Part shown: one piece after another, positions 1 through 7,870 of the stretch
Layout: each line of letters begins with the position of its first letter
Position numbering within the stretch: position 1 is the stretch's first letter
Assembly (NCBI GenBank): GCA_045576335.1
Contig: JAZNGH010000008.1
Location: 1-64,000, forward strand
Reading direction: 5' to 3'
From: Scatosoma sp045576335
GTDB lineage: Bacteria > Bacillota > Clostridia > Christensenellales > Borkfalkiaceae
Length of the DNA: 64,000 nt
Made by a program: the position numbers and the translations under genes
Notes under the pieces: generated by a model
Databases searched by the model: none
What the model was told of the DNA's origin: nothing
The model's input: only the letters and a program-made list of their open reading frames with translations

Positions 1-188
1 TGGATAAATTCCTATTCTTTACAAAAATGCGCGCGCCGATAAAACGTATTCAAAATAAGTACCGCTATCAAGTATTGATGCGGTTGTCGGATACTTCCAT
101 TTTACCTGAAATTTACGACGTTTGCGCGGAAGCGCGCACAAGGGACGTATTAGTGAGCGTGGAAGAAAATCCCACCAATTTAAGTTAA
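1..188 (+). CDS. priA: Primosomal protein N' (PriA helicase), C-terminal end only
   Basis: An open frame (third frame) enters from the left edge and stops at 186-188, giving the last 61 residues of a protein. It contains the run APIKRIQNKYRYQVLMRL and ends in EENPTNLS, which matches the PriA C-terminal domain (family pattern: AP-x-x-I-x-NKYRYQIL, then a final NP-x-NL). PriA restarts stalled replication forks as a 3'-5' helicase. The next gene is def, as in the usual Firmicutes order priA-def-fmt. Only the tail is visible, so helicase motifs cannot be checked. Confidence 0.8.
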   Translation, partial: DKFLFFTKMRAPIKRIQNKYRYQVLMRLSDTSILPEIYDVCAEARTRDVLVSVEENPTNLS

Positions 189-254
189 AGAAAAAAGTAA
201 ATGACAACGAGTATTTGTGAGAAAAAACTAGAAAAAGCTATGGAGAAATAAAAA

Positions 255-710
255 ATGGCAATTCGTAATATTGTACAGGTCGGGGACGACGTATTAAGAC
301 AAAGATGTTTTGAAGTGGAAAGCTTTGATGAAAAGCTGTGGACGCTTCTTGACGATATGAAAGACACCGTAAAAAAGGAACAAGGCGCAGGGCTTGCCGC
401 TCCGCAGGTGGGCATTCTTCGTCGCGCGGTGGTTGTGGACGTAGAAGAAGGATATTTTGAATTTATCAACCCCGTTATTTTGCAGTACAAAGGGGAGCAA
501 ATGGGTTGGGAAGGCTGTCTTTCCGTACGCGGTAAGAGCGGTATCGTTTCCCGTCCCATGAAAGTCACGCTTGCCTATCAGGACAGATACGGCGAAAAGA
601 AGCTGTTAAAAGCCAAGGGCTTCTTTGCGCGCGCGATTTGTCACGAGCTTGATCATCTCGACGGAGTATTATATATCGACAAAGCCGAATATATTGAAAG
701 GGTGAAATAA
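255..710 (+). CDS. def: Peptide deformylase
   Basis: Removes the formyl group from the N-terminal methionine of nascent proteins; a metalloenzyme acting at the ribosome exit. All three family motifs are present in the 151 residues: GAGLAAPQ at 44-51, EGCLS at 86-90 (metal ligand C88) and HELDH at 130-134 (metal ligands H130 and H134, catalytic E131). Length fits the shorter Gram-positive/type 1 enzymes. GGAGA lies 8 bases before the ATG. It sits 66 bp after priA and 4 bp before fmt, whose product creates the formyl group that this enzyme removes. Confidence 0.96.
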   Translation: MAIRNIVQVGDDVLRQRCFEVESFDEKLWTLLDDMKDTVKKEQGAGLAAPQVGILRRAVVVDVEEGYFEFINPVILQYKGEQMGWEGCLSVRGKSGIVSRPMKVTLAYQDRYGEKKLLKAKGFFARAICHELDHLDGVLYIDKAEYIERVK

Positions 711-714
711 ATTT

Positions 715-1665
715 ATGAAAATCGTTTACGCGGGTACGCCCGATTTTGCGACGCTGCCTTTGCAAAAAATAATCGAAGCGGGCTACGAGGTGGTAGGCGT
801 TATCACCCAACCCGACAAGCCGCAAGGAAGACGGGCGATTTTAACGCCGCCGCCCGTCAAGGTTTTGGCTATGCAAAAAGGTATTCCCGTGTTACAGCCC
901 CAAAAGCTTCGCGACGGGCTGGACGCCGTTCGTGCGCTCGGCGGGGATATTATGATTACTTGTGCATACGGGCAAATACTCAATCAAGAAACGTTGGATT
1001 GCTTTGAAAAAGGGGTGTGGAATATCCACGCGGGCTTGTTGCCCGCTTATCGCGGAGCTTCGCCCATTCAAAGCTGTATTCTAAACGGGGAAACGCAAAC
1101 GGGCGTTTCGGTTATGAAAACGGAGCTGGGGTTGGACTGCGGCGACGTGCTTTGCGTGGAAAAAACGGAAATTGCCGAAAACGAAACGTACGGCGATTTG
1201 GAAGCGCGGTTGTCCGCAATCGGAGCGGAGCTGATTGTCAAGGCGTTGCGGCTTTTGGAAGCGGGCGATTACACGCTCACGCCGCAAGGCGAAGAAAACG
1301 TTAAAGTCTACAAAAAAATCACCAAGGAACAAGCGAAAATCGATTTTACGCGTTCGGCGGGGGAAATCGTCAATCTCGTTCGCGCAATGAATCCCGCGCC
1401 CGTGGCGTACACGCAAGCGGGGGAAATGAAGCTCAACGTTTACCTCGCCGAAAGGGCGGTTTTGAACGAAACGGAAGAAACGGAAGCGGCAAACGCCGTT
1501 TGCGGGCAGGTATTGAGCGATCAGCCCAAGCGCGGCTTGCTCGTCAAATGCGGCGACGGCGCGGTGAAGATTTTAGAAGTCCAAGCGGCGGGCGGCAAGC
1601 GTATGCGCGGCGGGGATTTTCTCAACGGCAGAAAGCTCGTCAAGGGGCAGGTGTTCGTATGTTGA
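715..1665 (+). CDS. fmt: Methionyl-tRNA formyltransferase
   Basis: Transfers a formyl group from 10-formyltetrahydrofolate to initiator Met-tRNA. The 316-residue protein starts with the Rossmann-like N-terminal formyltransferase domain; N103, H105 and D144 correspond to the catalytic triad, and LLPAYRGASPI (108-118) is the family signature. The C-terminal part (about 205-316) fits the OB-fold tRNA-binding domain. It lies between def and rsmB; its last 7 bases overlap the rsmB start, so the three genes are translationally coupled. Confidence 0.96.
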   Translation: MKIVYAGTPDFATLPLQKIIEAGYEVVGVITQPDKPQGRRAILTPPPVKVLAMQKGIPVLQPQKLRDGLDAVRALGGDIMITCAYGQILNQETLDCFEKGVWNIHAGLLPAYRGASPIQSCILNGETQTGVSVMKTELGLDCGDVLCVEKTEIAENETYGDLEARLSAIGAELIVKALRLLEAGDYTLTPQGEENVKVYKKITKEQAKIDFTRSAGEIVNLVRAMNPAPVAYTQAGEMKLNVYLAERAVLNETEETEAANAVCGQVLSDQPKRGLLVKCGDGAVKILEVQAAGGKRMRGGDFLNGRKLVKGQVFVC

Positions 1666-2903
1666 GCAACCCCGTTTACGACCCCTATCAGATTTTAATG
1701 AAGATATACCAAGGCGGCGCGCATTGTAAACAGGCGATTGCCGACACCTATATCGAGGAGCAGTACCGCTCCCGTACGGTAAAAATCGTATACGGGGTGT
1801 TGGAAAAGGACGGGTATTTGGATTTCTGTATCCGCTATTACGCGCCCAAAGCTCCCAAGCTTGCCGTGCGCGTGCTTTTGAAGATTTCGCTGTATATGCT
1901 CCTTTTTATGGACAAAAAACGGTATATGGTCACCGACCTTGCCGTGACCTTGTGCAAAAAGCTGGGCAAAAGCGGGGTGAGCGGGTTTGTCAACGCCTTT
2001 TTAAGACGGTTTGACAAGACCGCCGTAGATAACGCTTTGCCTGCGGGCGAAAAGGGGGCTTGTATACGCTTGTCCTATCCCGATTACGCGTATGCGTGGC
2101 TGAAAAGGGAATACGGGGATAGAGCGGAAAAAATCGCCGCGGCGAGTGTTACGGGCGTGTCCGTGCGCTTTGAAAAAGGGGAGGAGGGGTATCTTACCCG
2201 CCCGCATATCAAAACGCCGTTTTCTGCCGATTACAAGCATTATATTTTTGAGAATTTTGCGCGTGACGAGGGTTTTGACGAGGGTGCGTACACCTTTCAA
2301 TCGGTGGGGAGCATTGCTATTTGCGATTGCGTTTTTCCGTGTGACAATTTGTTGGACGCTTGCGCCGCGCCCGGGGGAAAATCGGTGTTGCTTGCCAAGA
2401 AATGCGGCGCGGTCACTTCGTTTGAATTGCACGAGCATAGAGTTGCGTTAATTGCGCAATACAAGCGGCGAATGGGCGTAACCAACGTCACGGAAATACA
2501 AAAGGACAGCTCCGTTTACGACGAGGCGTTCGAGCAACGTTTTGACGGGGTGCTGTGCGACGTGCCCTGTTCGGGTTTTGGTACGATCAGCGAAAATCCC
2601 GATATCAAACTGTTTAGAAAAAAAGAGGATTTTGCCGCACTTTGTAAGACGCAAAAGGCTATTCTTGACGCTTGCAGTCGGTACGTGAAAAAGGGCGGGA
2701 ATCTGTATTATTCCACCTGTTCGCTGTTTGAGAGTGAGAACGACAAGGTGGTGGAGGATTTTTTGAAAAATCACGCCGATTACGAGGTGGAGAAACTGGA
2801 CAGCCCGCTTATGCACGATAAGAAAAAATACGGCTTGCAATTTTTGCCCGACGAGGCGTTTGGTGCGGGCTTCTATATCGCTAAAATGACGAGGAAGGAA
2901 TGA
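1659..2903 (+). CDS. rsmB: 16S rRNA m5C967 methyltransferase
   Basis: SAM-dependent cytosine-5 methyltransferase of small-subunit rRNA. I start it at the ATG at 1659, overlapping the fmt stop; the frame is open further upstream, but that extension lies inside fmt and is Arg-rich and unlike the family. In the 414 residues the first ~130 form the NusB-like RNA-binding domain; the catalytic domain has SAM motif I DACAAPGGK (233-241), the PCSG motif with C304, and YSTCS with catalytic C354, the two-cysteine signature of RNA m5C methylases. It overlaps rlmN by ATGA. Confidence 0.93.
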   Translation: MLSNPVYDPYQILMKIYQGGAHCKQAIADTYIEEQYRSRTVKIVYGVLEKDGYLDFCIRYYAPKAPKLAVRVLLKISLYMLLFMDKKRYMVTDLAVTLCKKLGKSGVSGFVNAFLRRFDKTAVDNALPAGEKGACIRLSYPDYAYAWLKREYGDRAEKIAAASVTGVSVRFEKGEEGYLTRPHIKTPFSADYKHYIFENFARDEGFDEGAYTFQSVGSIAICDCVFPCDNLLDACAAPGGKSVLLAKKCGAVTSFELHEHRVALIAQYKRRMGVTNVTEIQKDSSVYDEAFEQRFDGVLCDVPCSGFGTISENPDIKLFRKKEDFAALCKTQKAILDACSRYVKKGGNLYYSTCSLFESENDKVVEDFLKNHADYEVEKLDSPLMHDKKKYGLQFLPDEAFGAGFYIAKMTRKE

Positions 2904-3970
2904 AAAAAATATTACAGGATTTATCGTATAGTGAAATAGAAGCACTCGTGCTTTCGCTTGGGGAAAAGAAATTCCGCGCTACGCAGCTTTTCGAGGGGCT
3001 GACGCAAGGCAAGACGGTTGGCGGGATTACTTCGCTTTCCAAAGCGTTTAAGGAACGGTTGCTCGAAGAATTCGAGGACGAACCCGTAAAAGTTAAAGAA
3101 GTCTTTTATTCTGCCGACGGTACGGAAAAATACCTTTTCGAGCTTGCGGACGGGAATTTGATTGAGGGCGTATTGATGAAATACAAATACGGCTACACGC
3201 AATGCGTTTCCACGCAAGTGGGGTGCCGTATGGGCTGTAAATTTTGTGCTTCGACCTTGAACGGGCTTGTGCGCAATTTGACGGCGGGGGAAATTCTTTC
3301 GCAAATTCTCGTCGTCAACGCCTTGCATAAAAACGAAATAAACGGGCAGGGCAAAGAGGCGCGTGCGGTGACGAATATCGTGCTTATGGGCAGCGGCGAG
3401 CCGCTGGATAATTACGACGAAACGCTCCGCTTTTTGCAGCTGGTTACCAGCGAAAAGGGCTTGGGGATCAGTGCGCGGAATATTTCCCTTTCTACTTGCG
3501 GAATCGTGCCCAAAATGTATAGGCTTGCGGACGAGGGAATACCCTTGAATTTGACCGTTTCCCTGCACGCGACCGACGACGAAACGCGTATGCGGACGAT
3601 GCCCGTTGCCAAGGCGTATAAAATAGGCGAGATATTGAAGGCGTGCGAGTATTACTTTGAAAAAACGGGCAGAAGATATTATTTTGAATATACCCTAATC
3701 GAGGGCGAGAACTGTGACGAGGCACACGCGGACGCACTCGTAAGGCTTTTGAAAGGCAAGCCTTGTCATATCAATCTTATTCGGCTCAACGAGGTCAAGG
3801 AACGCCAGCTCAAAGCCTTGGGCGATAAGGAAGCTTACCGCTTTTTGGGAAGGCTGGAAAAGGGCGGCTTATCCGCTACGCTCCGTAGGCAAATCGGCGT
3901 GGATATCGGCGGGGCTTGCGGACAGCTTCGGGCGAATTATTTGCAAGAAAGAGAGGACGGGAATGTATAA
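2900..3970 (+). CDS. rlmN: Dual-specificity 23S rRNA/tRNA A2503 methyltransferase (radical SAM)
   Basis: Methylates C2 of A2503 in 23S rRNA and A37 of some tRNAs by radical SAM chemistry. The 356-residue protein has the cluster-binding motif C109-x3-C113-x2-C116 (CRMGCKFC), an N-terminal HhH-like region, the GSGEPL motif, and a C-terminal GGACGQL containing the second methyl-carrying cysteine. Length is typical. It begins within the rsmB stop (ATGA overlap) and ends inside the following membrane-protein gene, so the whole block is one tightly packed operon. Confidence 0.95.
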   Translation: MKKILQDLSYSEIEALVLSLGEKKFRATQLFEGLTQGKTVGGITSLSKAFKERLLEEFEDEPVKVKEVFYSADGTEKYLFELADGNLIEGVLMKYKYGYTQCVSTQVGCRMGCKFCASTLNGLVRNLTAGEILSQILVVNALHKNEINGQGKEARAVTNIVLMGSGEPLDNYDETLRFLQLVTSEKGLGISARNISLSTCGIVPKMYRLADEGIPLNLTVSLHATDDETRMRTMPVAKAYKIGEILKACEYYFEKTGRRYYFEYTLIEGENCDEAHADALVRLLKGKPCHINLIRLNEVKERQLKALGDKEAYRFLGRLEKGGLSATLRRQIGVDIGGACGQLRANYLQEREDGNV

Positions 3971-4517
3971 CGAAACGGTAGCGTTGATTGTGAGCTTTAT
4001 CGCAATGCTGTTGCTAATGAGTAGTTATTTTTACCCCAAGAAAAGTCTGTATCTGCTTTTTCAAGCGGTCGGTATGATATTTTTAATGGCGTCGTATCTG
4101 TTTAGCGGCGAGTATTTCGCTATGATCGGGCTGGGCGTGGGGCTTTTTCGCGCGCTCGTATTTTACGCGTATGAAAAACGGGATACGCTCGCGCCTATAT
4201 TTTGGTCGGTGCTTTGCGCGGCTTTGACGGTTGTCTGTTATTTGATCGTCAATCTCGGCGTTTTGAAAACGGCAAAGCCGTTGGATATACTCTATCTTTG
4301 TTCGCTCGTCTTATACGCGTTCGTGTTCCGTATGCGGGATATGAAAAAAATGCGGTTGGCGGTGCTTGCGCCGACGGGGCTTGCAGTGTTGTACAATGCG
4401 TTGATCAAAGCCAGTCCGTTCGTCGTAATCTCGTACGCCTTCGAGGCGGCGGCGAATATAGCGGCAATACTTAAATACGATATTTTTACAAAGGAGAAGG
4501 AATATGGAAAATATTAA
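3963..4517 (+). CDS. YgjV-like multi-pass membrane protein
   Basis: A 184-residue hydrophobic protein with about six predicted membrane segments (roughly residues 7-25, 30-47, 52-70, 77-97, 104-120 and 130-165) and short loops. Topology, length and the repeated GVGLFRA / ALxKAS-type helices resemble the YgjV inner-membrane family, whose function is unknown. It overlaps rlmN by 8 bp and rpe by 14 bp, so it is translated with them. In many Firmicutes this slot between rlmN and rpe holds prpC, prkC and rsgA, absent here. The family name is tentative. Confidence 0.6.
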   Translation: MYNETVALIVSFIAMLLLMSSYFYPKKSLYLLFQAVGMIFLMASYLFSGEYFAMIGLGVGLFRALVFYAYEKRDTLAPIFWSVLCAALTVVCYLIVNLGVLKTAKPLDILYLCSLVLYAFVFRMRDMKKMRLAVLAPTGLAVLYNALIKASPFVVISYAFEAAANIAAILKYDIFTKEKEYGKY

Positions 4518-5163
4518 GATTGCGCCGTCGATACTGTCGGCGAACTTTGCGAAAATGGGCGAAGAGGTCCATTCGTTGGAGGAAAACGGCGCGGATATCG
4601 TGCATTACGACGTTATGGACGGCGTGTTCGTCAATAATATCACTTTTGGTTTGAAAATGCTGGAAGATATCCGACCTTTAACCAAGCTCCCCATCGACGC
4701 ACACTTGATGATCGTGCACCCCGAAAAGTACGTAGAACGCTTTGCAAAAGCGGGCGCGGATATTATCACCGTACACTACGAGGCGTGTCAGGACAACCTC
4801 AAAGAGGTGCTTGAACTGATCAAATCGACGGGCGTAAAATGCGGCGCGGTCGTAAACCCCGATACGCCCGTGGAAAAAATCGCGGACGTCGTTCCGCTTT
4901 GCGATATGGTCTTGATAATGAGCGTATTCCCTGGTTTTGGCGGGCAAAAATTTATTCCCGAAGCGTTGGATAAGCTTCGGGAAGTGAAAAGGCTCGTGCA
5001 GGCTTGCGGCAAGGAAATCGATATCGAAATCGACGGCGGCGTAACGCTGGAAAATGTCGAGGAAATCAAGGCGGCGGGCGCGAACGTAATCGTTGCGGGG
5101 AGCACGGTCTTTAAGGCGCAAGACAGAGCCGCTTGTATCGCCGCATTGAAGAAAAATATATAA
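4504..5163 (+). CDS. rpe: Ribulose-phosphate 3-epimerase
   Basis: Interconverts ribulose-5-phosphate and xylulose-5-phosphate in the pentose phosphate pathway; transketolase is also encoded in this window (59.6-61.6 kb). The 219-residue TIM barrel shows the family signatures APSILSANF near the N-terminus, HYDVMDGVFV (metal-binding His and Asp), DAHLMI, the central MSVFPGFGGQKF loop and EIDGGV with the second catalytic Asp. An AAGGAGAAGG ribosome site lies within the end of the preceding gene. A hairpin terminator follows 15 bp after the stop. Confidence 0.96.
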   Translation: MENIKIAPSILSANFAKMGEEVHSLEENGADIVHYDVMDGVFVNNITFGLKMLEDIRPLTKLPIDAHLMIVHPEKYVERFAKAGADIITVHYEACQDNLKEVLELIKSTGVKCGAVVNPDTPVEKIADVVPLCDMVLIMSVFPGFGGQKFIPEALDKLREVKRLVQACGKEIDIEIDGGVTLENVEEIKAAGANVIVAGSTVFKAQDRAACIAALKKNI

Positions 5164-5177
5164 TGTAAAGAAAACGG

Positions 5178-5208
5178 CAAAAAACCGACCTTGCACAGGT
5201 CGGTTTTT
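5178..5208. terminator. Bidirectional intrinsic terminator between rpe and rpmB
   Basis: An 11-bp inverted repeat (5180-5190 with 5198-5208; stem AAAAACCGACC, loop TTGCACA) has A-runs on the left and T-runs on the right, so it can end both rpe (plus) and rpmB (minus), which converge here. Confidence 0.85.
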
Positions 5209-5232
5209 ACGTTCGTGAATTAAGGGCTAATT

Positions 5233-5418
5233 TCAGTCTGCTTTTTTAAGCGTTCTGATGCATCTCGCGCAAACGTAACCGTTGGTTTCCTTGCCGTCCT
5301 CGACGTAGGAAATTTTCTGTACGTTTACCTTGAACGTTCTTCTCGTTTTACGATTGGAGTGGCTGACGTTGTTGCCCGAAGCCTGACCTTTACCGCAAAT
5401 ATTGCATACTCTCGACAT
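5233..5418 (-). CDS. rpmB: 50S ribosomal protein L28 (zinc-ribbon form)
   Basis: A 61-residue basic ribosomal protein. Start chosen at the ATG at 5418 because GGAGGTG lies just upstream; a longer frame exists, but its 23 extra residues do not match L28. The sequence has the C-x2-C pair near the N-terminus (CNIC) and a second pair (CARC) near the C-terminus, the zinc-binding C+ form, and the GNNVSHSNRKTRRTFKVN core typical of bacterial L28. It is transcribed opposite to Asp23/fakA, as in many Firmicutes. Confidence 0.96.
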   Translation of the reverse strand: MSRVCNICGKGQASGNNVSHSNRKTRRTFKVNVQKISYVEDGKETNGYVCARCIRTLKKAD

Positions 5419-5606
5419 ATTGACACCTCCGATTTTGGGATAATTTTGCCTATTGCTGTGGATAGTTGCTTGCTCAAAATGCGTCAAAAAGACACGGGTG
5501 AATAAACAAGCATAAATAATATATCATTTTTAATCGGAAAAATCAATCAAAAATAAGGCAAAAAAGACAAAAAATAAAAAATATTAAGAAAATTTTGAAA
5601 AAGTAC

Positions 5607-5635
5607 TTGCAAAAAGACGGTAAATAGTGTACAAT
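5607..5635 (+). promoter_or_regulatory. Sigma-A promoter of the Asp23-fakA operon
   Basis: TTGCAA (5607-5612), 17-bp spacer, TACAAT (5630-5635). Start of transcription would fall about 17 bases before the Asp23 ATG, just upstream of or within the AGGAG ribosome site. Confidence 0.8.
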
Positions 5636-5658
5636 AATTAGGAGCTGGGAGAAATATT

Positions 5659-6009
5659 ATGTCAGTTAATACCAACAACGCATACGGCAAAATTTCCATA
5701 TCCGATCTGGCTATCGCCAAGGTCGCTTCTCATACTGCAATGGAATCGTACGGAATCGTGGAAATGGTTTCGCGCCGTTTTACGGATAGTCTTGCTATAC
5801 TTATGAAGAAAGAGCAGGGCGGTCGCGGGATTAAGGTGACGACTTCTGGCAACCGTATTTATATTGACGTTTACGTCATCATCAAATACGGCGTTTCTAT
5901 CAACGCCGTTGCCGAATCGCTCAAAGAGGCGATTAAGTACAAAGTGGAGGCGTTTACGGGAATGATTGTCGACACCGTCAACGTCAACGTTATCGGCGTA
6001 AAGCTTTAA
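5659..6009 (+). CDS. Asp23/Gls24 (YloU) family envelope-stress-type protein
   Basis: A 116-residue small alpha/beta protein of the Asp23/YloU family: GKISISDLAIAKVASHTAMESYGIV at the N-terminus, a central strand-rich part with YIDVYVIIKYG, and a C-terminal VNVNVIGVKL. Family members are soluble membrane-associated proteins linked to envelope homeostasis; the exact role is not known. The yloU-yloV(fakA)-recG order is conserved in Bacillus and Clostridia, which supports the assignment. It has its own promoter immediately upstream and is followed by a 128-bp gap before fakA in which I see no clear site. Confidence 0.88.
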   Translation: MSVNTNNAYGKISISDLAIAKVASHTAMESYGIVEMVSRRFTDSLAILMKKEQGGRGIKVTTSGNRIYIDVYVIIKYGVSINAVAESLKEAIKYKVEAFTGMIVDTVNVNVIGVKL

Positions 6010-6137
6010 CTACTCAAAGCGCAACGAGGAAATTTCTTCGCTGTCGCTTTTTTGCGTATTACGCTTTTCCCGCGTCGGTTTTTTTGGAGCGTGTACCGAC
6101 AAGGGGTATTTACAATTCGAATTAAGGAGCATTTCTA

Positions 6138-7784
6138 ATGCATAAAACGATAAACAGTACCGAATTTCGGAAAATGATATTAGTCGGCGCGAAGCAGCTT
6201 GAAATCAATCGCGCAAAAGTAGACGCACTCAACGTATTCCCCGTACCCGACGGAGATACGGGTACGAATATGTCGCTGACGATGCAGTCGGCGGTTAAAG
6301 AGCTTACGGCTTGTCAATCCAACGCGTTTGCGGAGGTTTGCAGCAGTATTTCCAAGGGCGCGCTTCGCGGGGCGAGAGGCAATTCGGGCGTTATTCTTTC
6401 CCAGATCCTCAAAGGGATTTGCTCGGTTTTGGGCAAATGTGAAAAGGAAGTGGATACCAAAACCTTTGCAAAGGCTATGGAACAGGGTACGAAGGTCGCT
6501 TACGGCGCGGTTTCCGTTCCCAAAGAGGGTACGATTTTGACGGTTATTCGTATGATGAGCGAATTTGCCGTGAAGGTTGCAGCTAAAAAGAAGAATTTTG
6601 AGGATTTCTTCAAGGACGTTATCGAAGAGGGCGAAAAGGCTCTCGCGCTCACGCCTACGCTGCTTCCCGTATTGAAGAAAGCGGGCGTTGTGGACTCGGG
6701 CGGCGTCGGGCTTATGGTCATCATCAAGGGCTTTGCATCCGAGCTTACGGGCGAAGAGGTCGCGGAAAGCATTACCGAAGCCGAGCCTACGCAAGCCGAT
6801 CAATCGGAGTTTGGCGATAATTCCGCCGTTCTTGCAATGGAATTGAGCGAAATTCAATACGCTTACTGTACGGAATTTTTCATTATCAACTTAAAAAAGA
6901 GCACCACGCTTTCGGCAATCGACCGTTTGCGCGAGCGGCTTATGACCTTGGGCGACAGCGTCATCTGTATCGGTGACCTTGACCTTGTAAAAGTGCACGT
7001 GCACACCAACCAACCGGGCAAAGCGTTGTCGTATGCGTTGGAGCTTGGTGAGCTCGACCACCCGAAAATCGAAAATATGCTTGAACAAAACCGTCAGCTC
7101 CGCGCACAAATGGAAGCGGAAAGAAAGGAAATGGGCATGCTTGCGATTTGTACGGGCACGGGGCTTTCGGATATCTTCAAGGATTTGTCCGTAGACCGTA
7201 TTATCGAGGGCGGACAGACTATGAACCCCTCTGCCAACGATATCGCAAACGCGGCGCAAAAAATCAACGCAGAGCACATCTTTATCTTCCCCAACAATAA
7301 AAATATCATTTTGGCGGCAGAGCAAGCGAAAAATCTCGTAGAAAACAAGATTATTCACGTCATTCCCACCAAAAACGTACCGCAAGGCTTTGCGGCGGCA
7401 CTCGAATTTAACCCCGAGGTCAGTGCGGAAGAAAACAAGACGAATATGATTCACGCTTTGGACAACGTGAAGGCAGGACAGGTCACGTATGCTGTGCGCA
7501 ACACCTCGCTCAATGGCTTCTCCATTAAAGAGGGCGACATTATCGGCTTGGACGACAAGAAAATTCTTGCAAAATCCCATTCGGTAGAAGAAACGGCGTT
7601 GAAGCTTATCGGGCGAATGAAAGAGGATTTCCACCAGATGATTACGCTCTATTACGGCGAGGACGTCAAGGAAGAGGAGGCGGAATCACTCTGTGCGGCG
7701 ATTGCGGAAAAATATCCCGATTGCGACGTCGATTTCCACAACGGCGGACAATCCGTGTACTATTATATCCTCTCTTTGGAATAA
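6138..7784 (+). CDS. fakA: Fatty acid kinase ATP-binding subunit FakA (DAK/YloV family)
   Basis: Phosphorylates exogenous fatty acids presented by a FakB (DegV) partner; a candidate FakB is encoded at 12055-12927. The 548 residues have an N-terminal DhaL-type kinase domain (about 1-205) with the Mg-ATP motif DGDTGTNMS at 38-46 and a GALRGARGNSGVILSQ loop, a linker, and a C-terminal Fak domain (about 330-548) including NPSANDI and IFPNNKNI. Length matches YloV/FakA. AAGGAG precedes the ATG. It lies between Asp23 and recG as in other Firmicutes. Confidence 0.92.
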   Translation: MHKTINSTEFRKMILVGAKQLEINRAKVDALNVFPVPDGDTGTNMSLTMQSAVKELTACQSNAFAEVCSSISKGALRGARGNSGVILSQILKGICSVLGKCEKEVDTKTFAKAMEQGTKVAYGAVSVPKEGTILTVIRMMSEFAVKVAAKKKNFEDFFKDVIEEGEKALALTPTLLPVLKKAGVVDSGGVGLMVIIKGFASELTGEEVAESITEAEPTQADQSEFGDNSAVLAMELSEIQYAYCTEFFIINLKKSTTLSAIDRLRERLMTLGDSVICIGDLDLVKVHVHTNQPGKALSYALELGELDHPKIENMLEQNRQLRAQMEAERKEMGMLAICTGTGLSDIFKDLSVDRIIEGGQTMNPSANDIANAAQKINAEHIFIFPNNKNIILAAEQAKNLVENKIIHVIPTKNVPQGFAAALEFNPEVSAEENKTNMIHALDNVKAGQVTYAVRNTSLNGFSIKEGDIIGLDDKKILAKSHSVEETALKLIGRMKEDFHQMITLYYGEDVKEEEAESLCAAIAEKYPDCDVDFHNGGQSVYYYILSLE

Positions 7785-7814
7785 TACAAAATATTGCATA
7801 AACGTATAAATATA

Positions 7815-7858
7815 CACGGGAGAAGCGAGGTGGCTGCTCCCGTGTTGCCATTTTTGGG
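7815..7858 (+). terminator. Probable terminator after fakA
   Basis: An 8-bp stem (7815-7822 with 7837-7844, CACGGGAG/CTCCCGTG), possibly lengthened by three further pairs, followed by a modest T-run at 7851-7855. It ends only 12 bp before the recG start, so it may reduce rather than block read-through. Confidence 0.55.
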
Positions 7859-7870
7859 TAGGTGTGTATT

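Noticed and set aside
1500..1658. 53-codon N-terminal extension of rsmB
   Set aside because: Lies inside fmt, is Arg-rich and unlike RsmB; the ATG at 1659 overlaps the fmt stop as expected in this operon.
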